Below are positions 50,231-58,249 of a stretch of 64,000 bases of DNA, one piece after another. The notes beneath the pieces were generated by a model. It was not told the origin of the DNA and searched no databases. It saw only the letters and a program-made list of their open reading frames with translations. Numbering within the stretch: the first letter of the stretch is position 1; each line of letters opens with the position of its first letter. Source of the DNA: Deltaproteobacteria bacterium (GTDB lineage Bacteria; Desulfobacterota; RBG-13-43-22). The stretch spans positions 1-64,000 of the forward strand of contig JACQYK010000065.1 in NCBI GenBank assembly GCA_016208255.1. Direction: 5' to 3'. Both the position numbers and the translations under genes were made by a program.

Positions 50231-51769
50231 TTAACACGCTTCCAATAACGCCAGATACTGACTATCCTTCGAATGCCCCACCTGGATGGCCCCCTGAGGA
50301 CAGGCGCTGGCACAGTTTCCGCAGCCCTGGCAGGCCGCCGGATTCATCCAGGCGAAATGACGCTCGTTGATCGTCGGCACCCCGAAGGGGCAGACCCGCA
50401 AACAGGTCAGGCAGGCGACACATAATTCTTCATCCACCACGGCGGTCTTTCCCCCGACCTGAATTTCATTTTTGGATAGGATCGTTGCCGCCCGGGCCGC
50501 CGCCCCTTTGGCCTGGACCAGGCTTTCCTCCAGGGATTTAGGCCCATGCCCCAGACCGCAAAGGAACATCCCGGCCGCCGCGAAATCAAGGGGTCTGAGC
50601 TTGATATGAGCTTCCAGAAAAAAGCCGTCGGCATCCAGAGGAAGCTTTAGGGTGCCGGCCAGGATTTTCACTTCCGGGGCTGGACGGATGGCGGCTGAAA
50701 GGACTAAAAAATCAGGTCGAAGGATAAGAGGCGCTTTTAAATTTTGATCCAGGACCGTAACCACCAGCCTCCCCTGCTCTTCCCTGACCAGGGGTTTGGC
50801 CTCTGAATCAAAGCGGATAAAACGGACCCCGGCCTCCCGGGCCTGTTTGTAATAGATTTCTTTCCGGCCGTAAGTCCGGATATCCCGATACAATATAATG
50901 ACCTCGGCCTTGGGGTTGAGTCTTTTGACCTTTAAAGCATTGGCCACGGCCGTCGAACAACAGACTCGACTGCAATAGGGATGGCCTTCTTCCCGGGACC
51001 CGACACACTGGATCATGACGATCCGTTCTGCGGCCCGTATTTTTTCAGGTTCTTGGAACAGGATTTCCTGGAAATCGAGCTGGGTTTGCACCTGGGGATT
51101 CGATCCGAAACAATATTCATCCGGCCGGTGTTCGGATCCGCCGCTGGCGACGATGACCACGCCGTGATCCACCGAAACAACCCCCACCACTTCCCTCCCC
51201 CCTCGGAGGGGGAGGGTGAGGGAGGGGGGGGATTGTTCAATCCGGCTGGTAAACTGCCCCACCGATCCTTTGGTTTCTATAACTCGGCTTCGAAGAAAGA
51301 GTCGAATCCTGGGATGATGCAAAACCCGGTCTATCAGCCGGTTCACATATTCCTGCACCCCTGGCTCCTCCAGGGTCTGATGCAGCCGCAGCGCCTGCCC
51401 GCCCAAATGACCGGATTGCTCGATTAGAAAAGTCTCAAAACCCTGATCCGCCAGATTGAGGGCGGCGGTCATCCCGGCCGCGCCGCCGCCGATAACCATG
51501 GCCTTCTGGGTGACCTCCAGCGGCAGGTCAACCAGAGGTTCTAACAAACCGGTTCTGGCTACAGCCATCCGCACCAGCTCTTTGGCCTTTTCCGTAGCCG
51601 GGACCGGTTCATTTTGATGAACCCAGGAGCATTGATCTCGGATATTGGCCATTTCGAAAAGATATTTATTCAACCCGGATTTGCTCAGGGTGTCTTGAAA
51701 CAAACCTTCATGGGTCCGGGGGGAACAGGAGGCGACTATAACCCGGTTCAACCGATATTCCCGAATCAT
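50231..51769 (-). CDS. HdrA-like subunit, C-terminal part of a split HdrA
   Basis: 512 aa. It starts in the middle of the normal HdrA chain (NRVIVASCSPRTHEGLFQDT, KYLFEMANIRDQCSWVHQ) and continues with the FAD domain (AMVIGGGAAGMTAALNLADQ), CVGSREEGHPYCSRVCC and two ferredoxin motifs (CVACLTCLRVCP, CQGCGNCASACP). The preceding ORF ends in the first half of the same module (EEPRIGVLICH). They overlap by 62 bp in different frames, so one gene seems to have been split by a deletion. A GC-rich hairpin repeat is inserted in frame as SPPSLTLPLRGGREV. Confidence 0.85.
   Translation of the reverse strand: MIREYRLNRVIVASCSPRTHEGLFQDTLSKSGLNKYLFEMANIRDQCSWVHQNEPVPATEKAKELVRMAVARTGLLEPLVDLPLEVTQKAMVIGGGAAGMTAALNLADQGFETFLIEQSGHLGGQALRLHQTLEEPGVQEYVNRLIDRVLHHPRIRLFLRSRVIETKGSVGQFTSRIEQSPPSLTLPLRGGREVVGVVSVDHGVVIVASGGSEHRPDEYCFGSNPQVQTQLDFQEILFQEPEKIRAAERIVMIQCVGSREEGHPYCSRVCCSTAVANALKVKRLNPKAEVIILYRDIRTYGRKEIYYKQAREAGVRFIRFDSEAKPLVREEQGRLVVTVLDQNLKAPLILRPDFLVLSAAIRPAPEVKILAGTLKLPLDADGFFLEAHIKLRPLDFAAAGMFLCGLGHGPKSLEESLVQAKGAAARAATILSKNEIQVGGKTAVVDEELCVACLTCLRVCPFGVPTINERHFAWMNPAACQGCGNCASACPQGAIQVGHSKDSQYLALLEAC
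51192..51231. repeat. GC-rich hairpin repeat inserted in frame in hdrA
   Basis: TCCCTCCCCCCTCGGAGGGG and flanking G-rich sequence form a hairpin of a type usually seen between genes. On the coding strand it gives PPSLTLPLRGGRE between the conserved segments FTSRI and VDHGVVIVASGG. Confidence 0.65.
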
Positions 51770-54593
51770 CTGCTACATTTGTTCTTGACTGGTGACAAAT
51801 GAGAACACCGATCCTCGGTTCCTCTCCGGCAACGGATCGTTCCTCAGGAAAGACCAATTCCTTGATCCGGGTGCCCCTGACCTCGGAAAGCAAAGCCGCC
51901 GTTTCCCCGGCCGCCCCGCTGGCCTGGGTAACGGTCTCGGGGATATCTTTAGGATTTTGAAAGACCCCGCCGACAAAAATACCCGGTCTGGAAGTTCCAA
52001 TACTGTTTAAGGAAAGGTTTTGACAGAAACCAAAACGATCGGTTTCCACCTTTAGCGTCCGGACCAGCGCCTTCGATTCTGCATGGGGGACCATGCCCAC
52101 CGAAAGGACGACCAGGTCGAATTCCTCGTCCTGAAACTGATTGGCCTCATCGATATAGGAGAGAATCAGGTTATGGGTCTTGGGATTTTCAGCCACCCTG
52201 GAAATCGAACTGCGCACATAACGGACTCCGTGTCTTATTTGGGCTTGTTCGACATAGCGGTCAAAGCCTTTACCCTGGGCCCGCAGATCGATATAAAAAA
52301 TAGTCGATTCGATTAAAGCTGAATGTTCTTTGGCAATGACGGCCTGTTTGCTGGCGGCCATACAGCAGACCGAGGAACAATAATCCTGATGGATAGAGGC
52401 ATCCCTGGAGCCGACGCACTGAATCCAGGCTATTTTCCTGGGTTCCCGGCCATCCGAAGGCCGCTGGATATGACCCAGAAAAGGACCTGAGGCGGAGAGA
52501 ACCCTTTCAAATTCCAGACCGGTCAGGACATTGGGGTAACGGCCGTACCCGTATTCGCCTTTCAGGCGGGCATCAAAGATTTCAAAACCGGGAGACAGGA
52601 TGACCGCTCCGACTTCCAGGGAGATCTCTTCCGCTTTCATGGTGTGATCAATGGCCCCGGGCTTGCAGACCTCCAGACATTGATAACACTCGGAGCAGAT
52701 TCCGCAGGCCAGGCAGCGGGTCGCCTCTTCTCGGGCTTCTTCCTCAGTCATAACCCCGACCACTTCCTCAAAATGGGTGCGGCGGAGCCCCGGATCCGTT
52801 CGCTGGGGTTTAAAGCGACGGATTGGGGGGACGCCTGAGATTTCCGGCCTGGCCAAATCAAAGACCTTTTCCCGGCCGAACTCCAAATCTTCTCCCTTCG
52901 AATACCGATCAATAGAGACGGCCGCTTTTTTCCCCGCAGCCACGGCTTCGATAACCGTTGCCGGCCCTGAAACCGCGTCCCCCCCGGCAAAAATCCAGGG
53001 CAAATCGCTCTGCAGGGTAAGCCGATTAACCGTCAAGGTACCCATCCGGCTGACTTGAACGGTCGGGGGCAGGTTTAATGAGTTTATTACCGGTAGTTGG
53101 CTGATGGCCGTAACCACTCCGTCCACTTCGATCCGAAATTCCGATCCGGGAATCGGTATGGGCTTCCGTCGTCCGGAACCGTCGGGTTCTCCCAGTTTCA
53201 TACGGAGGCATTCCACCGCCTTGACTTTGCCCGATCCATCACCCAGAAAACGAACCGGCGCGGTCAGAAAGTGAATGATGACCCCTTCCTCCAGGGCCTC
53301 TTCAATTTCTTCAGCATAAGCCGGCATCTCTTCCCTGGTTCGGCGGTATAAAATCAGACCTTCCTTAGACCCCAGACGAAGGGCCGTGCGAACTGAATCA
53401 ATGGCCACGTTTCCACCGCCGATCACCGCCACTCGATCCCCCAAAGGTTGCGGATTTCCCAAAGCTGTTCTTCGCAAAAAATCGACCCCGGAGACAATCC
53501 CGGCCAGTTCCTCCCCTTCGATATTCAGGCGCATTCCCTGGTGCGCCCCGACCCCGATAAAGACGGCCTTAAAACCTTCTTCTCTCAGACTTTCCAGCGG
53601 GTGAGCCGGCCCGATAGGGGCATTCAAATGAATGGTCACTCCCAGATTTTCAATGGCTTGTATCTCTCTTTGGACCACTTCCCGGGGAAGGCGGTAGGCC
53701 GGTATGCCCACGGCCAGCATCCCTCCGGCCACGGGCAGGGCTTCAAAAATCTCAACCGCGTATCCTTCCAAGGCCAAATAATGGGCGCAAGTCAAACCGG
53801 CCGGACCGGAACCGATCACCGCCACCTTTTCCGTTTTATTCCCCTTTTTCTTGGGAGTGTTTATCGGCCCGCTCAATCGTTCATAATCGGCGACAAACCG
53901 TTTTAAGTCCCTTATGGCCAGAGGTTCATCCCCTTCTCCGCGCAGACAGCCTTCTTCACAAGGATGGGTGCAGACATATCCGCAGATAAAAGGCAAAGGA
54001 TTTTCCTGCCGGATGAGGGCCAGGGCCTCTTCAAACTTTCCCTGGGCGATCAGAGCCACATAACCCTGAACGCTGATATGAGCCGGACAGGCGGCCTTGC
54101 AGGGGGAAGTTCCGCGACGGTCTATGGCAAAGGCGGCAGGGACGGCTTGCGGGAAATGGCGATAAATGGCTTTTCGGCGGTTTAATCCCAGATTAAAATC
54201 AGCCGGGATTTCTATCGGGCAGACGGTAACGCATTCACCACAACCGGTGCAGACCGCTTCTTTGACAAAACGGGGTTCCCGAAGAAGATCGACCTGAAAG
54301 TGGCCGGGTTCCCCTTGGATTCCAGTTACCCGGCTGCGGGTAAGGGTTTCAATATTGGGATGGCCGGCGACTTCGATCAACCGGGGGGAGATCATACAGG
54401 TCGAGCAGTCGTTGGTAGGGAAGGTTTTGTCCAGTTGGGCCATAACCCCGCCGATGTTTTCGCTCTGTTCGGTCAGGTAAACCTTGAATCCGGCGTTGGC
54501 CAGATCCAAGGCCGACTGCATACCGGCGATTCCGGCCCCGACAATCAAGACGGACCCGATTTTGGCGGAAGGAGTTTGATTCATGACCGTCAC
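51708..54593 (-). CDS. HdrA fused with a GltD/NfnB-like NAD(P)H-dependent flavoprotein module
   Basis: 961 aa. Order: HdrA flavin start (VLIVGAGIAGMQSALDLANA, cluster segment FPTNDCSTCMISPR), ferredoxin CTGCGECVTVCP (~115-125), then a complete GltD/NfnB-like module (~160-590) with CKAACPAHISVQGYV, CGYVCTHPCEEGC, VAVIGSGPAGLTCAHYLA, VAVIGGGNVAIDSVRTALRL and IFAGGDAVSGPATVIEAVAA. HdrA resumes with CLACGICSECYQCLEVC and CVGSRDASIHQDYCSSVCC. The C-terminus breaks off after RIGVLICH. Such fusions are reported from sulfate reducers and suggest coupling of Hdr to NAD(P)H. It is the first gene of the Hdr group. Confidence 0.87.
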   Translation of the reverse strand: MTVMNQTPSAKIGSVLIVGAGIAGMQSALDLANAGFKVYLTEQSENIGGVMAQLDKTFPTNDCSTCMISPRLIEVAGHPNIETLTRSRVTGIQGEPGHFQVDLLREPRFVKEAVCTGCGECVTVCPIEIPADFNLGLNRRKAIYRHFPQAVPAAFAIDRRGTSPCKAACPAHISVQGYVALIAQGKFEEALALIRQENPLPFICGYVCTHPCEEGCLRGEGDEPLAIRDLKRFVADYERLSGPINTPKKKGNKTEKVAVIGSGPAGLTCAHYLALEGYAVEIFEALPVAGGMLAVGIPAYRLPREVVQREIQAIENLGVTIHLNAPIGPAHPLESLREEGFKAVFIGVGAHQGMRLNIEGEELAGIVSGVDFLRRTALGNPQPLGDRVAVIGGGNVAIDSVRTALRLGSKEGLILYRRTREEMPAYAEEIEEALEEGVIIHFLTAPVRFLGDGSGKVKAVECLRMKLGEPDGSGRRKPIPIPGSEFRIEVDGVVTAISQLPVINSLNLPPTVQVSRMGTLTVNRLTLQSDLPWIFAGGDAVSGPATVIEAVAAGKKAAVSIDRYSKGEDLEFGREKVFDLARPEISGVPPIRRFKPQRTDPGLRRTHFEEVVGVMTEEEAREEATRCLACGICSECYQCLEVCKPGAIDHTMKAEEISLEVGAVILSPGFEIFDARLKGEYGYGRYPNVLTGLEFERVLSASGPFLGHIQRPSDGREPRKIAWIQCVGSRDASIHQDYCSSVCCMAASKQAVIAKEHSALIESTIFYIDLRAQGKGFDRYVEQAQIRHGVRYVRSSISRVAENPKTHNLILSYIDEANQFQDEEFDLVVLSVGMVPHAESKALVRTLKVETDRFGFCQNLSLNSIGTSRPGIFVGGVFQNPKDIPETVTQASGAAGETAALLSEVRGTRIKELVFPEERSVAGEEPRIGVLICHQSRTNVADDSGISVEPGYSRLLFPPDP

Positions 54594-54674
54594 AAAGAAG
54601 TTAAGGAATCAAGAATTCGATGATTAAAGCGAATTATCGTTATAAGGAAAGGGGGGGGTGCAGCATATGGTTTT

Positions 54675-54720
54675 CCTTGAACCTTGAACCTTGAACCTTG
54701 AACCATGGACCTTTAATCCT
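54675..54720. repeat. heptamer tandem repeat (CCTTGAA)
   Basis: Four perfect CCTTGAA units (54675-54702) followed by degenerate CCATGGA and CCTTTAA units, in the gap between livF and the HdrA-GltD gene. Confidence 0.85.
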
Positions 54721-54771
54721 TAAAATTCTTGACTCGAGACCAACTCTTTAGAAGAAATAATCCCGAGGAAC

Positions 54772-55485
54772 TCATTTTCCCAGATAGGCTCGGCGGACTT
54801 TGTCATCGGCCAGGAGCTCTTGGGATGGTCCTTCCAGGGCAACCGTTCCGGTTTCCAGAACATACCCATAACGGGCTATCTGCAAGGCCGCCCGGGCGTT
54901 TTGCTCCACCAGCAATATGGTCGTTCCTTGATCATTGAGACGGCGGATCACCTTGAATATTTCATGGACGAACAGGGGGGCGAGTCCCATGGAGGGTTCA
55001 TCCAACAGAAGGAGTTTGGGTCGGGACATCAAAGCCCTGGCGATGGCCACCATCTGCTGTTCTCCTCCGCTCATGGTTCCGGCCAACTGTTTGGCCCTTT
55101 TTCTTAAAATCGGGAATAAGGTATAAATCCAATCCAGCTTTTCTTCGATTTCAGCTTTAAATTTTCGATTATGGTATAGGTAGGCTCCCAAATATAAATT
55201 GTCCAGTACGGTCAGATGGGAAAACAACTGCCGCCCTTCCGGGACCTGTGAAATTCCCAGGGAGACAATCTTGGCCGGAGAACAATGATTAATGTCGGTC
55301 CCTTGATACCAGATCGCCCCTCCCGGAGATTGAATCACCCCGGAAATGGTTTTAAGCAAGGTGGTTTTTCCGGCCCCATTAGCCCCGATAATGGTAACGA
55401 TATCCCCTACCCCCACCCTAAGGGAGATATTTTTTAAGGCCTGAATGGTGCCGTAGAAGGCATTAACCCCTTCCAGCTTAAGCAT
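54772..55485 (-). CDS. livF: branched-chain amino acid ABC transporter ATPase
   Basis: 237 aa. Walker A GANGAGKTTLLKTI, ABC signature MSGGEQQMVAIARAL and Walker B KLLLLDEPSMGLAP, with LivF-type sequence around QVPEGRQLFSHLTVLDNLYL. Overlaps livG by 8 bp. Last gene of a complete livKHMGF set for uptake of branched-chain or related amino acids or acids. Confidence 0.93.
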   Translation of the reverse strand: MLKLEGVNAFYGTIQALKNISLRVGVGDIVTIIGANGAGKTTLLKTISGVIQSPGGAIWYQGTDINHCSPAKIVSLGISQVPEGRQLFSHLTVLDNLYLGAYLYHNRKFKAEIEEKLDWIYTLFPILRKRAKQLAGTMSGGEQQMVAIARALMSRPKLLLLDEPSMGLAPLFVHEIFKVIRRLNDQGTTILLVEQNARAALQIARYGYVLETGTVALEGPSQELLADDKVRRAYLGK

Positions 55486-56260
55486 ACTCTATATCGCCCC
55501 CCAAATAGGCCTCGATCACCAGGGAATCATTTTGAATCACTTCCGGCGAACCTTCAGCGATCTTCTGCCCGTAGTTGACCACCACGATTTCATCGGAAAC
55601 TTTCATGACCAAACGCATGTCATGTTCGACCAGAAGGATGGTGATCCCCTGGTCGCGAATGGAATAAATCAGCTCCGACATGCCGTCGGTTTCCGATTCG
55701 TTTAATCCGGCCGCCGGTTCATCTAAAAGGAGCAATTGGGGCCCGGTAGCCAGGGCCCTGAGAATTTCCAGAGTCTTTTGTTCGCCCAGGGGAAGACTGC
55801 CGGCGGGAAGTTCCGCCTTCGCAGACAACCCGACCCTCTCCAGCAACTGCCTGGAATGTTCATAAATCTCGGCTTCCTCCCTTTTCATGCGGGGCAGTCG
55901 AAGACCGGAGGCCAAAAGCCCGCTGATAAAGCGGCAATGACAACCCACCATGACGTTTTCCAGGACGTTCATATTTCCGAAAAGTTCGACGGTCTGAAAG
56001 GTACGGGAAATACCCATCCCGGCCCCGCAATGGGGTTTCTGATTGGTAATGTCTTTTCCCTGAAAAATGATCCGGCCTCCGGAAACCGGATGAACCCCGG
56101 TAATCAGATTGAAAAGGGTGGTTTTCCCCGCCCCGTTAGGACCGATGATCGATTTGATCTGGCCGGATTCAACCTCGAAGGATAAATCGACGATGGCCAT
56201 CAGACCGCCGAAGGCCTTTTTCAGATTTTTAATCTTTAGAATGGGTTCGGCCAAAATCAA
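55478..56260 (-). CDS. livG: branched-chain amino acid ABC transporter ATPase
   Basis: 260 aa. Walker A GPNGAGKTTLFNLITGV, LivG-type GISRTFQTVELFGNMNVLEN, signature region LPLGEQKTLEILRALATG and Walker B LLLLDEPAAGLNESE. Its start overlaps the livM stop by four bases, and its end overlaps livF. Confidence 0.93.
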   Translation of the reverse strand: MILAEPILKIKNLKKAFGGLMAIVDLSFEVESGQIKSIIGPNGAGKTTLFNLITGVHPVSGGRIIFQGKDITNQKPHCGAGMGISRTFQTVELFGNMNVLENVMVGCHCRFISGLLASGLRLPRMKREEAEIYEHSRQLLERVGLSAKAELPAGSLPLGEQKTLEILRALATGPQLLLLDEPAAGLNESETDGMSELIYSIRDQGITILLVEHDMRLVMKVSDEIVVVNYGQKIAEGSPEVIQNDSLVIEAYLGGDIEYA

Positions 56261-57207
56261 GTCTTTCTTTGCCTGAACAATTTCCGGATTAAAACCGGCG
56301 TGCCTTCTAAAATTCCCTCGGGCATGAATAATAAGATGGCTAAAAGGATCGCCCCATAAACCAGAATGTCATATTGATTAAAAACGCGCAAATATTCCGG
56401 CAGGAAAGTCAACAAGGAGGCCCCCAACAGGGCCCCCCAAATATTATGGATCCCCCCGATGACCCCCATCAGAAGAAACATGACGGAAACCATCAGACCG
56501 AAATTGTTGGGGGAGATAAAGGAAACAAAGTGGGCATAAAGACTTCCGGAAATAGAGGCAAAAACAGCGCTCAGGACAAAAACCTGAATTTTCAATAAGG
56601 ATAAGTTGACCCCCATGGCGCTGGCCGCGGTTTCGCTGCCGTGCATGGAACGCAGGGCCCGACCGATCCGGGAGTGAATAAGGTTTAAGGAAAAAAAGAG
56701 GGCCAGAAGATTAATGCCCCAGACCAGGTAATAAAATCGAAAGCTGGAATTGAACTTAAAATTTCCCAGGTGGATGCCCGGGATATTGGACAGGCCCGAA
56801 GGACCGCCTGTTAATTCCATCATCTCATTGAAAATAATAAAAACAATCTCCCCGATTCCCAGGGTGGCCACGGCCAGATAATGCCCTTTGAGCCTCAAAG
56901 CCGGGATGCCCACGATGATAGCCACGATAATCGATAAAAGGATCCCGACCAGGAAGGCCAAATGGATCGAATAACCAAAGTGGGTCGTCAAAACCCCCGT
57001 ACAATAAGCCCCGATGCCGTAGAAGGCGGCATGCCCCAGAGAAATCTGCCCGGCATAGCCCATCAACAAGCTGAGTCCCATGACAATCAAACCGTTAAGG
57101 CCCATAAAGATCAGGACACTGAGATAATAGTCGCCACGGATAAACAAAGGAACTGCGGCCACGGCGATGGTCAAGGACAGAAGTTTAAAATAGTTTTTTC
57201 TACCCAT
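56257..57207 (-). CDS. livM: branched-chain amino acid ABC transporter permease
   Basis: 316 aa, about eight to ten membrane segments. LivM signatures: GYAGQISLGHAAFYGIGAY, HYLAVATLGIGEIVFIIFNE, the EAA-like loop IGRALRSMHGSETAASAMGV and a late VIGGIHNIWGALLGA. Pairs with LivH to form the channel. Confidence 0.93.
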   Translation of the reverse strand: MGRKNYFKLLSLTIAVAAVPLFIRGDYYLSVLIFMGLNGLIVMGLSLLMGYAGQISLGHAAFYGIGAYCTGVLTTHFGYSIHLAFLVGILLSIIVAIIVGIPALRLKGHYLAVATLGIGEIVFIIFNEMMELTGGPSGLSNIPGIHLGNFKFNSSFRFYYLVWGINLLALFFSLNLIHSRIGRALRSMHGSETAASAMGVNLSLLKIQVFVLSAVFASISGSLYAHFVSFISPNNFGLMVSVMFLLMGVIGGIHNIWGALLGASLLTFLPEYLRVFNQYDILVYGAILLAILLFMPEGILEGTPVLIRKLFRQRKT

Positions 57208-57232
57208 AGGCGGACGTTTACCTCTTCGAGGT

Positions 57233-58126
57233 TTAAAACTGTTTTACCTTCCCCACTTCTTCACTGCCGAATAGGCCACTGGGTTTGATAAAAAGGACCA
57301 GAATCAAAATAATCAGGGCAATGGCATCCTTGAAACCGGAAGAGATAAAACCGGCTGAAAAGGATTCAATGATCCCGATAATGAATCCGGCCACTACGGC
57401 CCCGGTACCCAATCCCAATCCCCCAAGAACCGCGGCACAGAATCCTTTTAAGGCCAGTAAAGGGCCACGATCGTATTCCATCAAGGCAATAGGGGTGATG
57501 CTGGCACCGGCGATGGCCCCCAAGGTGGCACTGAGGGCAAAAGAAAGCAGGATCATTTTGGAAACATTGATCCCCACCAGGCTGGCCGCCAGGCGGTTTC
57601 CGGCACAGGCGCTCATGGCTTTACCGGTTATCGTTCTATTGAAGAACAGGTTCATTAAGATTACGGTTAGCAGGGAAAGACCCAGGACCCAGAAAACCTG
57701 TGGAAGAATCGCCGCCCCGGCAAACAATATGGGCTTTCCTGAGGAAAAAGGCGGAAGGCTATAAGGCTCCTTTCCCCAGATAAACATGGCGATGCCGCGG
57801 AAGAAAATAGAGACAGCCACGGTGACGATAATCAGGGTAATCAGAGAGGTTTGTTTCAGGGGGTTGATGAACACCCGTTCATAGATCATTCCAATAATCG
57901 TGACCAGGGCCAGGGTAATAAAAAAAGCCAGGACCATGGGAATTCTCAAGGTGGCGGTTAAAAAGACCATGATCAATCCGCCGAACATGACGAATTCCCC
58001 CTGAGCCAGATTGATGATCCCGGTGGCATTATAAATGATCGTGAACCCCAATCCGACCATGGCATAGATGCTGCCCAGGGTTAATCCGGTTACCAGATAT
58101 TGAATGATTTGACTCTGAAGGTCCAT
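57233..58126 (-). CDS. livH: branched-chain amino acid ABC transporter permease
   Basis: 297 aa from the ATG at 58126 (MDLQSQIIQYLVTGLTLGSI), with AAGGAG before it; the track start is six codons upstream. LivH features: YAMVGLGFTIIYNATGIINL, AQGEFVMFGGL, the coupling loop GKAMSACAGNRLAASLVGIN and a C-terminal GTGAVVAGFIIGIIES. Confidence 0.93.
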   Translation of the reverse strand: MDLQSQIIQYLVTGLTLGSIYAMVGLGFTIIYNATGIINLAQGEFVMFGGLIMVFLTATLRIPMVLAFFITLALVTIIGMIYERVFINPLKQTSLITLIIVTVAVSIFFRGIAMFIWGKEPYSLPPFSSGKPILFAGAAILPQVFWVLGLSLLTVILMNLFFNRTITGKAMSACAGNRLAASLVGINVSKMILLSFALSATLGAIAGASITPIALMEYDRGPLLALKGFCAAVLGGLGLGTGAVVAGFIIGIIESFSAGFISSGFKDAIALIILILVLFIKPSGLFGSEEVGKVKQF

Positions 58127-58141
58127 CGATCTCCTTAACCT

Positions 58142-58239
58142 CAAGGTATAAGGTATGAGGTATAAGGTTTAAGGTAAAGAAATTCACTATTTCCTTGAGA
58201 ATCCTTCCAGACCTTGAACCTTACACCTTACACCTTGGA
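58142..58239. repeat. heptamer tandem repeats forming a hairpin between livK and livH
   Basis: The left run (AAGGTAT/AAGGTTT units, about five) and the inverted right run (ACCTTGA/ACCTTAC units, about four) can pair into a long stem. It occupies the spacer between the binding-protein and permease genes, where intercistronic hairpins often tune expression. Confidence 0.75.
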
Positions 58240-58249
58240 CCATTTTTTA

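Noticed and set aside
53000-53300. HdrA-GltD protein considered as an assembly chimera of hdrA and gltD
   Set aside because: The GltD-like module is complete, in frame at both ends, and such fusions are known in anaerobes.
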